NCBI GenBank assembly: GCA_033439265.1
Contig: JAVTVX010000026.1
Location: 7,193,001-7,257,000, forward strand
Direction of reading: 5' to 3'
DNA from: Dillenia suffruticosa
Lineage: Eukaryota > Streptophyta > Magnoliopsida > Dilleniales > Dilleniaceae
DNA length: 64,000 nt
This document shows, in pieces, positions 53,701-60,220 of this stretch. The notes beneath the pieces were generated by a model. The model did not search any database and had not been told where the DNA came from. It saw nothing but the letters and a program-made list of their open reading frames with translations. Made by a program: the position numbers and the translations under genes. Numbering within the stretch: position 1 is the stretch's first letter; each line of letters starts with the position of its first letter.

Positions 53701-56700
53701 ACATCAAAGAAGCCAAACAGATTAAAGTTTCTAGAGATGAGATCTTCATAATGCCAATAGAAGAGCAGCATTGACAATTTGGATTTTATAACAAAATAAA
53801 AACAATGCAAAATTACATATGGGTCCATGTAATGGAACATGAAATTATTATCTTAAATAAAAATCCATACTATTTAAATGCCATCTTCTAGTAATGTCTG
53901 TCTGAATGGCAACAATTTTTTAGTCATAACCTATCGTGACGGTTTTTCAAAGATGGTTAACTGAAAACATTAAAGGGCCAAACTAGGACCATAATTGAAA
54001 GACTACAGTGTCCTCTTGAAATATATGTAAATGAGAGAATTCACCTCACAACGTTCCTGGAATAGCTTTAATGGGGCCAGTGCAGATTCAACTAGCCACT
54101 TTGCCTAGAGGACCAAAAAAATTCATGAAATTATAAATATAAGAACCATGACACAGGCTTATTTAAACAAAAGTGCACATAATTTCAGTCGAACACAACG
54201 TCAATAAATATATAATTATGGCTCAGGAAAAAGTATGTAAATGAGACAGAGTACATTTGATGACAACATTGAATGATTTGAGTAGAAATAAAGGAAATAA
54301 CCTGTACAAACAAGCACACAGATGCAACACTTAGGCACTCATTTGATTTAAGACAAAATAGACACAAAAAAGTGTCAAAAAAATCTCTTGCTAATTGGCA
54401 ACACACGCCTTTAAAGAAGTAGCTTTTCCTTTTTTTCCTTGTCAAAGAAACATATTGAGAAAGATTCAGTTGCCCAGGTCAATAAAACAAGCCTTTTCTT
54501 ATCCAACTCCCCATCTTCATCATCTTTATAGTAACACATTCCCAACCACCTTCAAACATACAAAAAGCATTCCTTGAAAGCCCTGCTGCAGCAAAGAGAG
54601 GCAAAGGAAATAAATTCATACTATAAAAACAAGCTAAGACAGAACCACTACAAAAATCCAAGCTTTCCTTTTCCAACAAGATTCACCGGCTAATAAACAC
54701 CCTTATGTATCCTTATCAAAACCAAACCTCATAGAAATTAACTAGAAGAAAATCTTTTACACTCCACAGACAAGTCTCAGAAAAGAAACCAAAGAGTTAC
54801 CCAAAGTCCAAGAAACTAAGCAGTGATTTAGCAACTGGTCTCTCAATTTGTCATCTTGACAATGTAATATATGGTTTATAAAGAAGCTAATGCAAGAAGT
54901 CTCGTCATTCAAAGTGGCACAGCATTTCATAGGTTCTTGGGCTGCTGCAACAGCTGAAGTCCAGATTCACTATCCCTGCCATCGCCCAAGGTCTATAAAG
55001 ACAACACCCATGGCCAGCCCATAGAGCTAGCAGGCTACACAGTCCATTATAATTAACATGGAGAGACTATCCATAAAAATGATTCTCTTCTTAAATTGAC
55101 TTGAGATTTGGTAATTTGATGTAGGACATTTTACAAATATCACCAAAAAGAAAAATATATTGATTTAAAACAATGTTAGCCACAAAAAATATGGAAAGTA
55201 GAAACAGTGTTAAAAAAAAAAAAAAAAACCTCGTCCTAATTGGCAACACACACCTTTAGAGAAATATCTGTAACTTCTTTTCTTTGTAAAGAAACATCTT
55301 TAGAAAGATTTAGTTTCCCCGGGTCAATATAACAGGCTTTTTCTCATCCAACTACTCCATCTTCATTACCTTTCCTAGTAACTCATTTTCACTCAGAAGA
55401 GACAGCTTAAATGTTGAGCTACATCTAGAGAGACTAATTCTTCACCAATATTAACCAACCCTGGCATAGCATACTAGTCCTCTGGAGAGGAGTACATAAA
55501 GCAAAGTTCACTCTTACATTCGTTATGCGGCAAAATAATGACAAGACAAAGAAGCCAGAGAACTAAATCAAAAGACGCTTTTATGGTGGATATATCCTCA
55601 ATATTGAACATACATGTGACCGGATATAAGTCTCATAACAACAATAGCAGTATCATATTGACGCTGGGAAAACCTAAACTGAATTAAAATCCCATCATGA
55701 ATCAAATGAGTTGAAAATAAATGACCACATTTTATACAAATATTGTCAAGGCAGTTAAAAAAACAAAAACAAAAACAAAAACAAAACCAAAAACAAAAAC
55801 AAAACAACAAAAAACAAAAAACAAAAAACAAAAAACAAAAAACAAAAACACTTCATAGTATTATAGACTGACCAATTTGATGAGGCGAGCACGATTTTCT
55901 GGTGGCATTGTAACCTACAAAATTGATTATAGTTAATATTAGTTGCAAATTTGAAAAGATAAACATAAATAAAAATGCAAAACATGTGAAACATGTGAAA
56001 CATGTGAAACCAAGGTTAAGGGAAAGTCGTCTGAATTAACTACAGAATACATGCTAGTGTACTTCAAATTTATTCATACAAATTTGATATCCATAATTTT
56101 ATTATTATCCATAATTTTATTATTTGCAAAAGGTTTACACTTTTCTATTCTTTAATTATTCAATTATTTTTTCCCCCAAACATGCTTTTTATATTGCTCA
56201 TCAGCCACTCACCATTTCTCTATCTCACACACTCCATCTCTCTCAAGTTTCCTTTCTCCCGTTTCCCTCCCTCTCTTTTCCCTATTTCTCCACCTCCTGC
56301 TCCATCCACTTTCTTCCCTTCTCCACTCCACCGGTTGAACACCAAGATTAATGTGTCCTGAATGTGAAGTGAAAGAGAAATAGTAGCAAAAAGAATTTCC
56401 ATCAAAAGCTTTCATAACTTTTTAGGTTCCTTAAAGGAGTATGGGTTTCCTAGGCACAAATCCATGGTAGTGTAGGGGCAATAACTCTTGGATTAAAGGT
56501 TTCTATGGGGCTGTGCATGCTAGGACAGAGAAAGGGGGAAGACCCTGCTTTTCTCCTTGAAAGTTTTGGCCCCACAAGGTTGCTTTCTACACTTGAGAGG
56601 CCATATGTATAAGGACTTAGACTCAAGACAACTTACAAAGAAGTTTAATACCAAGTAAAGAGATATAAACTGTTTCAGGAATGTCATGCTTGCAATGAAT

Positions 56701-58999
56701 AACTTAGAGCAGAAGAAAATAAATTTACTCATTGCTTTTAGATGATATCTCCATAAGAGAATTCATGTTAAGTGAGAGCTACAAAAGGGCATGGTTAGTT
56801 GTGAGACTACTGACATGAGAGATGTTGTATTGAGGATCATTGAGTTGATCCCACCAATGATATTTTTGGTAGTGTGGATGAGGAAAAACACAAGGGGATT
56901 TGAGGATTGTAAGACGTACCTCTGTAGCAGGGGGCATGGTTATTTGTGAGACTACTGACATAAGAGATGTTGTATTGAAGATCATTGAGTTGATTCCACC
57001 AGTGATATTTTTTAGTGTGGACAAGGAAAAACACTAGGGGATTTGAGGATTGTAAGACCTCTCTAGCAGGGGGCACCAAGGGGGCCCTTTAAAAATTGCA
57101 TCATATAAAGCTCACCATTGTTATTGTTTTTCATTTATGTTTATTAAAATTTATAACTCTGACCCCCACCCAGCCAAAAGAAAAAAGAATTTTATCTTCC
57201 CATGCGCCCAACCAGGAAAAAAAAAGGGTACTCTTGCTCCAGATCCATCCCAGCCCTCTACCTTTGTAGATCTATAGTTCAAAGAACTACATTTTTGTTA
57301 AGGATGTTTTGGCCTATGTAGATCATGTCTTCTTCAGATTGTAATCAGAGGTGCTCAGATATTGATAGAGACAAGAAGAATTTAAAAATAAATAAAATAA
57401 AATAAAGGACATCAACTACATTAAAGCAAATTTTTCTTTTTTGTTACAAATATCTAATTTGGATAACAATAATACCTTTTGCGTATAAGTATAGCAAATT
57501 AGCAAACAAACAAATTATATTGTCTAAATGTAAAATTACTATAATTTAAATCTTGATGGAAACCATCTTACAACCAATTTGAACTGTAAGCTTCCAATTG
57601 TATTTATAATAGGAAAAGAAAATAAAGTGTCTTCAAAGTGTACGATGAAAATGTTAGGCATGAAATCAACTTCCATTTTGAAGTGCCCATGCTTTATAGA
57701 TTGTAATGGGTGCTCCCCCATGGTGTCTGTTCAATGTCAATTAGATCTTTCTTATTAATAATAATAATAGTCATAGCTTCTATGATCATATCCTTCTTGT
57801 AACAAGATATAATATTTAACGAAGACAACTGCTTCTTAGTCTACTGTGTTGACAGCAGCCAGTACTGAAGCCTGAAGCTACCACCCTACTCAAAAATCAA
57901 TTTGCATCTCCAGAACCAAATCAGCAAACATAACTGTTGGCCAACATTCTGTAAAAACTACCTCAAAGATCATGGACTGAAAATTTCAATAGACCAAAAC
58001 TCCACAAACTTAGGAACCAAAGTGATAAATGTGGCTTTATGAGATTTGCGAAATTTTTCCATAATCAAAAATCTCCACAAACACCTCTTCTTCTCCACTA
58101 CTCCAGCGCCTTGAGAAATGCAACAATAAGCCCATTTAAACAAGGAATTTGCTGTCCAACCAACCCTTCTGTAGGCAGCTCCAATCCATCCACCCTACAC
58201 TTGGCGCTATTAACTGAAAACACAAACTCATACTAAAATTTGTAACCTTGTCTTGCATCTCTTCCTAACTAGTGGAGTGCAGACTCCTCATACAATTCCC
58301 ACATCTTCAAGCATATGATTACCAATTTTTAGAAGGTTTCGACTGCCAATGACGAAAGTTAATAAGATCATGGCATCACACATCTACAGCATGAAGGTTC
58401 CAAAATATATAAAGGTGGGTTAAACCAATGATTCAAATTTGCCCCGTTTCAAACTTACTAAATTCTCTTCTAGTACAAATTATTAGCAAACACACAGAAA
58501 AAAAAATGAAAAAATGTGCAAGCTATTCCATTTGTTTCATTCATAATTTCGAACAAGAGCAGCAATCAATCAATCAAAAGTAACATCTGTAATAAATGGC
58601 ATAAGACAGATATATATATATATTAAAAAAAAACCCTCACATCTTGAGCCATTTGGGTCACAATATCGGCTAAACACGAACCCGTCTCAACATTTGACAC
58701 CTTGTCAGAAAATTTGACAGAATCTAATGCCACTTTAAATTTCTGAACTGCCAATTCACCACGAGCCTGGAAACGCCATAAATCCAAGCATATAGAAAAT
58801 TACTGGGCAATGAAACAAACTTGGAAAAGCACAAAAAGATAAACAAGGAGAAAAAAGAATATACCATGGTTGAGCAAAGCTCGTAGAGGAAGCGAAGCAT
58901 AGGTACGGGGTCAGAAACCTTGAAATTAGGGTTTCCATTCTTCCACTCCTGGAGACATTCCTCCGTGATGTATGTACGGTTTATGGACGGGAGAGACAT
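17620..58999 (-). CDS. THO2: THO complex subunit 2 (THO2), 32 coding exons
   Basis: THO2 is the large scaffold subunit of the nuclear THO core of TREX, which joins nascent transcripts to splicing and mRNA export. In plants it also supports small-RNA production and its loss is severe (family knowledge). I joined 32 exons into a gap-free 1,889-residue frame, close to the roughly 1.8-thousand-residue Arabidopsis THO2. All introns are GT-AG and all phases agree. The N-terminus [14 protein letters not shown] and the C-terminus AKRRHRK-stop match the family ends. From the N-terminus: a helical THOC2_N-type region (about 1-545), the short conserved Thoc2 block (about 546-640), the Tho2 domain (about 905-1,200), a low-complexity linker, and a charged Arg/Asp/Glu/Lys-rich tail (about 1,374-1,889) that likely binds RNA or is phosphorylated. 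No stop or frameshift was found. The gene spans 41.4 kb because the introns hold transposon debris. Exons are listed in the four part entries. Confidence 0.97.
17690..18083 (-). other. THO2 intron 31
   Basis: The last intron has donor GTATCC after the Pro codon split and acceptor TTCAG. The minus-strand open frame 17,783-18,046 inside it is not part of the protein. Confidence 0.85.
18362..18392. repeat. Coding pyrimidine microsatellite in THO2 exon 31
   Basis: On the plus strand this is a CCCTTT/CTCTCT run. Read on the minus strand it encodes alternating Glu and Arg at the exon start. Length changes that are not multiples of three would break the C-terminus, yet the frame here is intact. Confidence 0.8.
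18395..20242 (-). other. THO2 intron 30 (1.85 kb)
   Basis: AT-rich, with no recognisable coding domain. A short inexact repeat of AGCAGCAACATGTA-type sequence occurs near 18,787 and 18,858. The open frame 19,770-20,099 (minus) is an in-intron shadow without similarity I can name. Confidence 0.6.
21413..22110 (-). other. THO2 intron 29 (0.7 kb)
   Basis: AT-rich intron with GTATTAC donor and GGGCAG acceptor. No further feature was seen. Confidence 0.7.
22746..33285 (-). CDS. THO2: THO2 exons 19-28 (residues 633-1,221)
   Basis: Exons: 19, 33,158-33,285; 20, 29,844-29,940; 21, 29,638-29,766; 22, 26,643-26,746; 23, 25,813-25,993; 24, 25,489-25,667; 25, 24,699-25,305; 26, 23,841-23,945; 27, 22,904-23,059; 28, 22,746-22,826. 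Three exons in this set end in phase 2 (19, 22 and 24), each restored by a one-base start in the next exon. Exon 25, the longest of this set at 607 bp, opens the Tho2 domain with [20 protein letters not shown] and holds a predicted charged coiled coil ([20 protein letters not shown]). Exons 26-27 carry [20 protein letters not shown] and [20 protein letters not shown]. Confidence 0.95.
23060..23840 (-). other. THO2 intron 26 with poly-C tract
   Basis: AT-rich intron. A run of about twelve C interrupted by little else lies near 23,232-23,244 beside A-rich and TA-rich tracts. No domain was seen. Confidence 0.6.
23946..24698 (-). other. THO2 intron 25 (0.75 kb)
   Basis: AT-rich intron with no recognised element. 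The open minus frame of exon 25 runs on into it from 24,698 to 24,402, but similarity stops exactly at the GTAATAT donor. Confidence 0.7.
25994..26642 (-). other. THO2 intron 22 (0.65 kb)
   Basis: Intron with GTAAGC donor and GGCAG acceptor. No element was recognised in it. Confidence 0.7.
26747..29637 (-). other. THO2 intron 21 (2.9 kb) with probable old insertion
   Basis: The part from about 27,100 to 28,210 is AT-richer than its flanks and reads like old LTR-element debris on the plus strand, including a GATGAACATTTTTTGACTCA stretch and a TATATATTTAGGCATTAGGG leader-like end, but no termini or target duplication were found. A CAAAAA-type tract lies at about 28,763-28,802, and a 95-bp tandem duplication is listed separately. 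Confidence 0.45.
29347..29538. repeat. Tandem duplication, 95-bp unit, in THO2 intron 21
   Basis: GGCCAGAGATATGGTGCACC at 29,347 recurs as GGCCGGAGATATGGTGCACC at 29,442. Both copies end in CACAGCCTTCTGGTGT followed by ATCTC. They differ at about ten positions. An open minus frame across it simply repeats itself. Confidence 0.9.
29941..33157 (-). other. THO2 intron 19 (3.2 kb)
   Basis: Long intron without recognisable coding domains, long terminal repeats or target duplications. Its base composition is like ordinary intron sequence. Confidence 0.6.
33777..33854. repeat. Tandem duplication, 44-bp period, in THO2 intron 18
   Basis: GTATGTCTGAAGAATATC and the following TTTGAAGTCCAAAACT at 33,777-33,810 are repeated exactly at 33,821-33,854. 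The 10-bp link between them repeats GTCCAAAACT once more. The absence of differences points to a recent slip or repair event. Confidence 0.92.
36249..36276. repeat. (AAAC)n microsatellite
   Basis: About six AAAC units within THO2 intron 18. Confidence 0.85.
36444..46642 (-). CDS. THO2: THO2 exons 10-18 (residues 233-632)
   Basis: Exons: 10, 46,509-46,642; 11, 39,114-39,189; 12, 38,795-38,988; 13, 37,736-37,816; 14, 37,391-37,601; 15, 37,005-37,247; 16, 36,841-36,921; 17, 36,589-36,708; 18, 36,444-36,503. Exon 10 ends two bases into the Ile codon of [11 protein letters not shown], and the codon is completed across the 7.3-kb intron 10. Exon 12 to 13 splits the Trp of SVDDWYHAH, and exon 13 to 14 splits the Arg of LLRLIEKSI. 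Exons 16-18 ([47 protein letters not shown]) form the conserved Thoc2 block. Confidence 0.95.
37817..38794 (-). other. THO2 intron 12 with (AAAT)n microsatellite
   Basis: About nine AAAT units at about 38,370-38,406 inside an otherwise featureless 1.0-kb intron. The minus-strand frame 38,248-38,430, rich in FIYL, is just this repeat translated. Confidence 0.75.
40490..42050 (-). mobile_element. LINE fragment B (post-palm RT to zinc-binding domain), minus strand
   Basis: It begins just after where the FADD motif would be, with [13 protein letters not shown] (about 41,970), then [12 protein letters not shown] (about 41,660), [13 protein letters not shown] and [19 protein letters not shown] (about 41,400-41,500), a [16 protein letters not shown] block (about 41,200), and ends in a zinc-binding finger [18 protein letters not shown] (about 40,675-40,730). 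Equivalent blocks occur in fragment A, so this is a second copy placed directly behind the first. No poly-A tail or target duplication was recognised. Confidence 0.82.
42050..43760 (-). mobile_element. LINE fragment A (RT palm and downstream), minus strand
   Basis: Frames on the minus strand give reverse-transcriptase blocks typical of plant L1-like LINEs: [16 protein letters not shown] (about 43,550-43,600), then [16 protein letters not shown] (about 43,396-43,450), where the catalytic Ala-Asp-Asp is intact, then [16 protein letters not shown] (about 43,000) and a zinc-binding-domain-like part toward 42,050. It starts mid-RT, so it is 5' truncated as LINE copies usually are. Many stops and frameshifts are present. 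It is oriented the same way as THO2. Confidence 0.85.
43950..44300 (+). mobile_element. Possible LINE 3'-terminal fragment, plus strand
   Basis: The plus strand reads PWCIWTD, then a broken [13 protein letters not shown] block, resembling the WCxWxERN...F segment that ends many plant LINE ORF2 proteins. It is short and broken, so the call is tentative. Orientation is opposite to fragments A and B. Confidence 0.45.
44500..45770 (+). repeat. LTR-like or non-autonomous element remnant in THO2 intron 10
   Basis: GAAGCATTCCAAGAAG and the following CGAATGGATGCCTCCCGAAT-type block occur at about 44,515-44,640 and again from about 44,941, some 425 bp apart. Further along, CCTCTATAAATAAG (about 45,410) resembles an LTR TATA box, followed by repeated GAGCATTGTCTC/GAGCATAGTC motifs and CAATACAATTGAATTCATTC, a typical plant LTR R-region style. 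No TG...CA boundary or target duplication could be fixed. It is probably part of an LTR element or TRIM. Confidence 0.5.
46756..58999 (-). CDS. THO2: THO2 exons 1-9 (residues 1-232)
   Basis: Exons, minus strand: 1, 58,865-58,999; 2, 58,641-58,766; 3, 55,873-55,914; 4, 54,045-54,104; 5, 53,272-53,334; 6, 51,562-51,642; 7, 47,122-47,193; 8, 46,983-47,030; 9, 46,756-46,824. All nine end in phase 0. Exon 1 carries [20 protein letters not shown], exon 4 [20 protein letters not shown] and exon 6 [20 protein letters not shown], all near-invariant in plant THO2. The chosen ATG gives the conserved MSLP start. An upstream start is unlikely because the sequence above 58,999 is CT-rich leader. Introns 2 (2.7 kb), 3 (1.8 kb), 5 (1.6 kb) and 6 (4.4 kb) are long. 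Confidence 0.95.
47600..47845. repeat. TA microsatellite inside duplicated CATGCAATG-rich repeat
   Basis: GGCATTACATTGC appears at about 47,607 and 47,789. TTAGGTTCATGTTTTA appears at about 47,658 and 47,746, and CATGCAATGTCTTT at about 47,637 and 47,755. The (TA)n run lies between the copies. A small MITE is possible, but no target duplication is clear. Confidence 0.55.
48560..50840 (+). mobile_element. LINE fragment C, plus strand, antisense to THO2
   Basis: Broken frames follow the LINE order: a [12 protein letters not shown] block (about 48,560, family GDPLSPFLF), [11 protein letters not shown] (about 48,690-48,725, family [11 protein letters not shown] with one Asp now Asn), [12 protein letters not shown] (about 48,882), [20 protein letters not shown] (about 50,000-50,060), and [20 protein letters not shown] (about 50,160-50,220). 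Stops, frameshifts and a poly-T tract at 50,451-50,470 interrupt it. Its direction is opposite to THO2 and to fragments A and B, so it is a separate insertion. Confidence 0.8.
51643..53271 (-). other. THO2 intron 5 (1.6 kb)
   Basis: Contains the hAT-like MITE at 52,005-52,654. The remainder is ordinary AT-rich intron. Confidence 0.8.
52005..52654. mobile_element. hAT-like MITE (650 bp) in THO2 intron 5
   Basis: The left end is CAGCGTTGTTAAAGG. The right end, reverse-complemented, is TAGTGTTGGCAAAGG, with 11 of 15 matches. Further in, TGCCAAGGTGCTAGGCGCC on the left is mirrored on the right by TGCCAAGGCGCTAGGCAAG after reverse complement. Flanking 8-mers are CAGGCATG (51,997-52,004) and CATGCATG (52,655-52,662), 7 of 8 alike, as expected for an aged 8-bp target duplication. 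The interior is AT-rich without transposase. GGCGCC-type ends of this style are widespread in plant genomes. Confidence 0.75.
53335..54044 (-). other. THO2 intron 4 (0.7 kb)
   Basis: AT-rich intron with no recognised element. Confidence 0.7.
54105..55872 (-). other. THO2 intron 3 (1.8 kb) with an internal diverged duplication
   Basis: About 160 bp at 54,386-54,545 (CTTGCTAATTGGCAACACAC ... AACACATTC) resembles 55,228-55,392 (GTCCTAATTGGCAACACAC ... AACTCATTT). Near exon 3 there is a CAAAAA-type low-complexity tract at about 55,757-55,850. Confidence 0.7.
55757..55850. repeat. (CAAAAA)n low-complexity tract
   Basis: Repeated CAAAAA and CAAAAAA units, about 22 bp from the donor side of THO2 exon 3. 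The Phe/Cys-rich minus frames over it (55,598-56,003) are translation of the repeat. Confidence 0.9.
55915..58640 (-). other. THO2 intron 2 (2.7 kb)
   Basis: Carries a 145-bp tandem duplication (56,787-57,072) and pyrimidine-rich stretches (about 56,200-56,330). No coding domain was recognised. Confidence 0.65.
56787..57072. repeat. Tandem duplication, 145-bp unit, in THO2 intron 2
   Basis: GGGCATGGTTAGTTGTGAG at 56,787 recurs as GGGCATGGTTATTTGTGAG at 56,932. Both copies continue through GAGATGTTGTATTGA, ATCATTGAGTTGAT and GGGGATTTGAGGATTGTAAG, and a third GGGGGCACCA start is seen at about 57,067. They differ by about ten substitutions and small gaps. Confidence 0.9.
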
Positions 59000-59215
59000 G
59001 GCTCAGGCAAGGGGTTACGGATAAACGAAGAGAAGGAAACCCTAGGGTTTGTAGGGGGTTGGCTTTTACAGAGGTTGGTGACTGCGAGGTAATATTCGAA
59101 ATCGGCAAAACCCCATGAGAGAGAGAGAGAGAGAGGAGAGAGGAGAGAGGAGCGATTGAAACAGAGGCCAGCACTTCGCAGTCTGCAAATTTTTTATTTC
59201 AGCTTCTCAGGCGAA
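59000..59215 (-). promoter_or_regulatory. THO2 5' leader and probable core promoter
   Basis: Directly above the THO2 ATG is an AG-rich run on the plus strand (59,117-59,153), that is a CT-rich Y-patch-like tract on the gene's strand, about 118-154 bp before the ATG. I see no convincing TATA box, only AAATAAAA at about 59,190-59,197. A pyrimidine-rich, TATA-poor promoter fits a housekeeping gene. The transcription start is not fixed. Confidence 0.5.
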
Positions 59216-60220
59216 TGTAATGACTCAAGTCTCGACTCGCGACCCAGCCCGCCCGTGGTTGTAACTTGTTCGTGGCAAAACACATACGAGTGAAATGACG
59301 GTCTTCAAACCGAGTTTTGTACGGATTCCACGTCAATATTTAAAAAAAAATAATTAAAATAACACTAAGCAAAATAATTCATTAAGTAGCTCAAAAATAT
59401 TACAGATTGAAAACATGATATACATATATCGCATTTTCGACCCGTGACATATTCATCCTTCATAATGCAACGAACTCTCCTCTCTCTTCTTCAGTTTCCC
59501 TCTTCTTCTCTTTTCAATTCTCTCCTACGACAAACCCTAATTCTAACCTTCTGCCAGTGTAAAATCCGGTCACCATCTTTGCATTTCGACGAAAGAAGCA
59601 ACGTCCAACAGCTTTGTTGTGCAATTTGCAATCTATTGCAACGATTCCTGCAACCTTCTACGGCAATTCCTAAAAAAACTCTGAAAATATAATTTTCTCT
59701 TTAGTTTTCATTGGTTCATATCAAATGTTTAATTTGATTATGAATGATATTTGTTGAATGATATATGTTATGTTCATTGAATAGGTTTGTTGAGATTTTA
59801 GTATTAATTTAGATTTTAGGGTTTGTTGAATATTTAGTACAAATTTAGGATTTATGGTATAAATTTAAGATTTAGAGTATATTAAGCAATTTATTAATTG
59901 TTCAATATTTAATTAATATAGATTAATATAAATTTAGTAGATTTGTTGAATATTTGTTGAATTGTTATAATTATAAATTTAGAATTTTAGAGTTTGTTGA
60001 ATATTTAATATAAATTTAAGATTTAAGATGTATTTATTAATTTATTAATTGGTAATTTTATTAAATGTTGAATTAATGTAAATTAATATAAATTTTGTAT
60101 ATTTGTTGAATATTTATTGAATTGTTATAAGTTTATATTTAGGATTCAAATTGTAAAAGTTGGTTTCAAATTGAATTAAATTTTAATAAGTTATTTTTTT
60201 GTTTAGAAAAAATAGCTGAT
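59216..60220. other. Spacer between THO2 and the MULE, with AT-rich tandem repeat
   Basis: The first 100 bp are comparatively CpG-rich (CTCGACTCGCGACCC). Then AT-rich sequence follows, including a diverged tandem duplication of about 170 bp from TTTGTTGAATATTTAGTAC (59,821) to about 60,145. This probably lies inside the left part of the MULE or its terminal region, but no terminal inverted repeat was recognised. Confidence 0.5.

Noticed and set aside
55598-56003. Minus-strand frames rich in Phe and Cys, resembling a membrane protein
   Set aside because: They are translation of the (CAAAAA)n tract in THO2 intron 3.
58610-58633. TA-rich stretch as a possible regulatory element
   Set aside because: It is a short microsatellite just downstream of exon 2 inside an intron.
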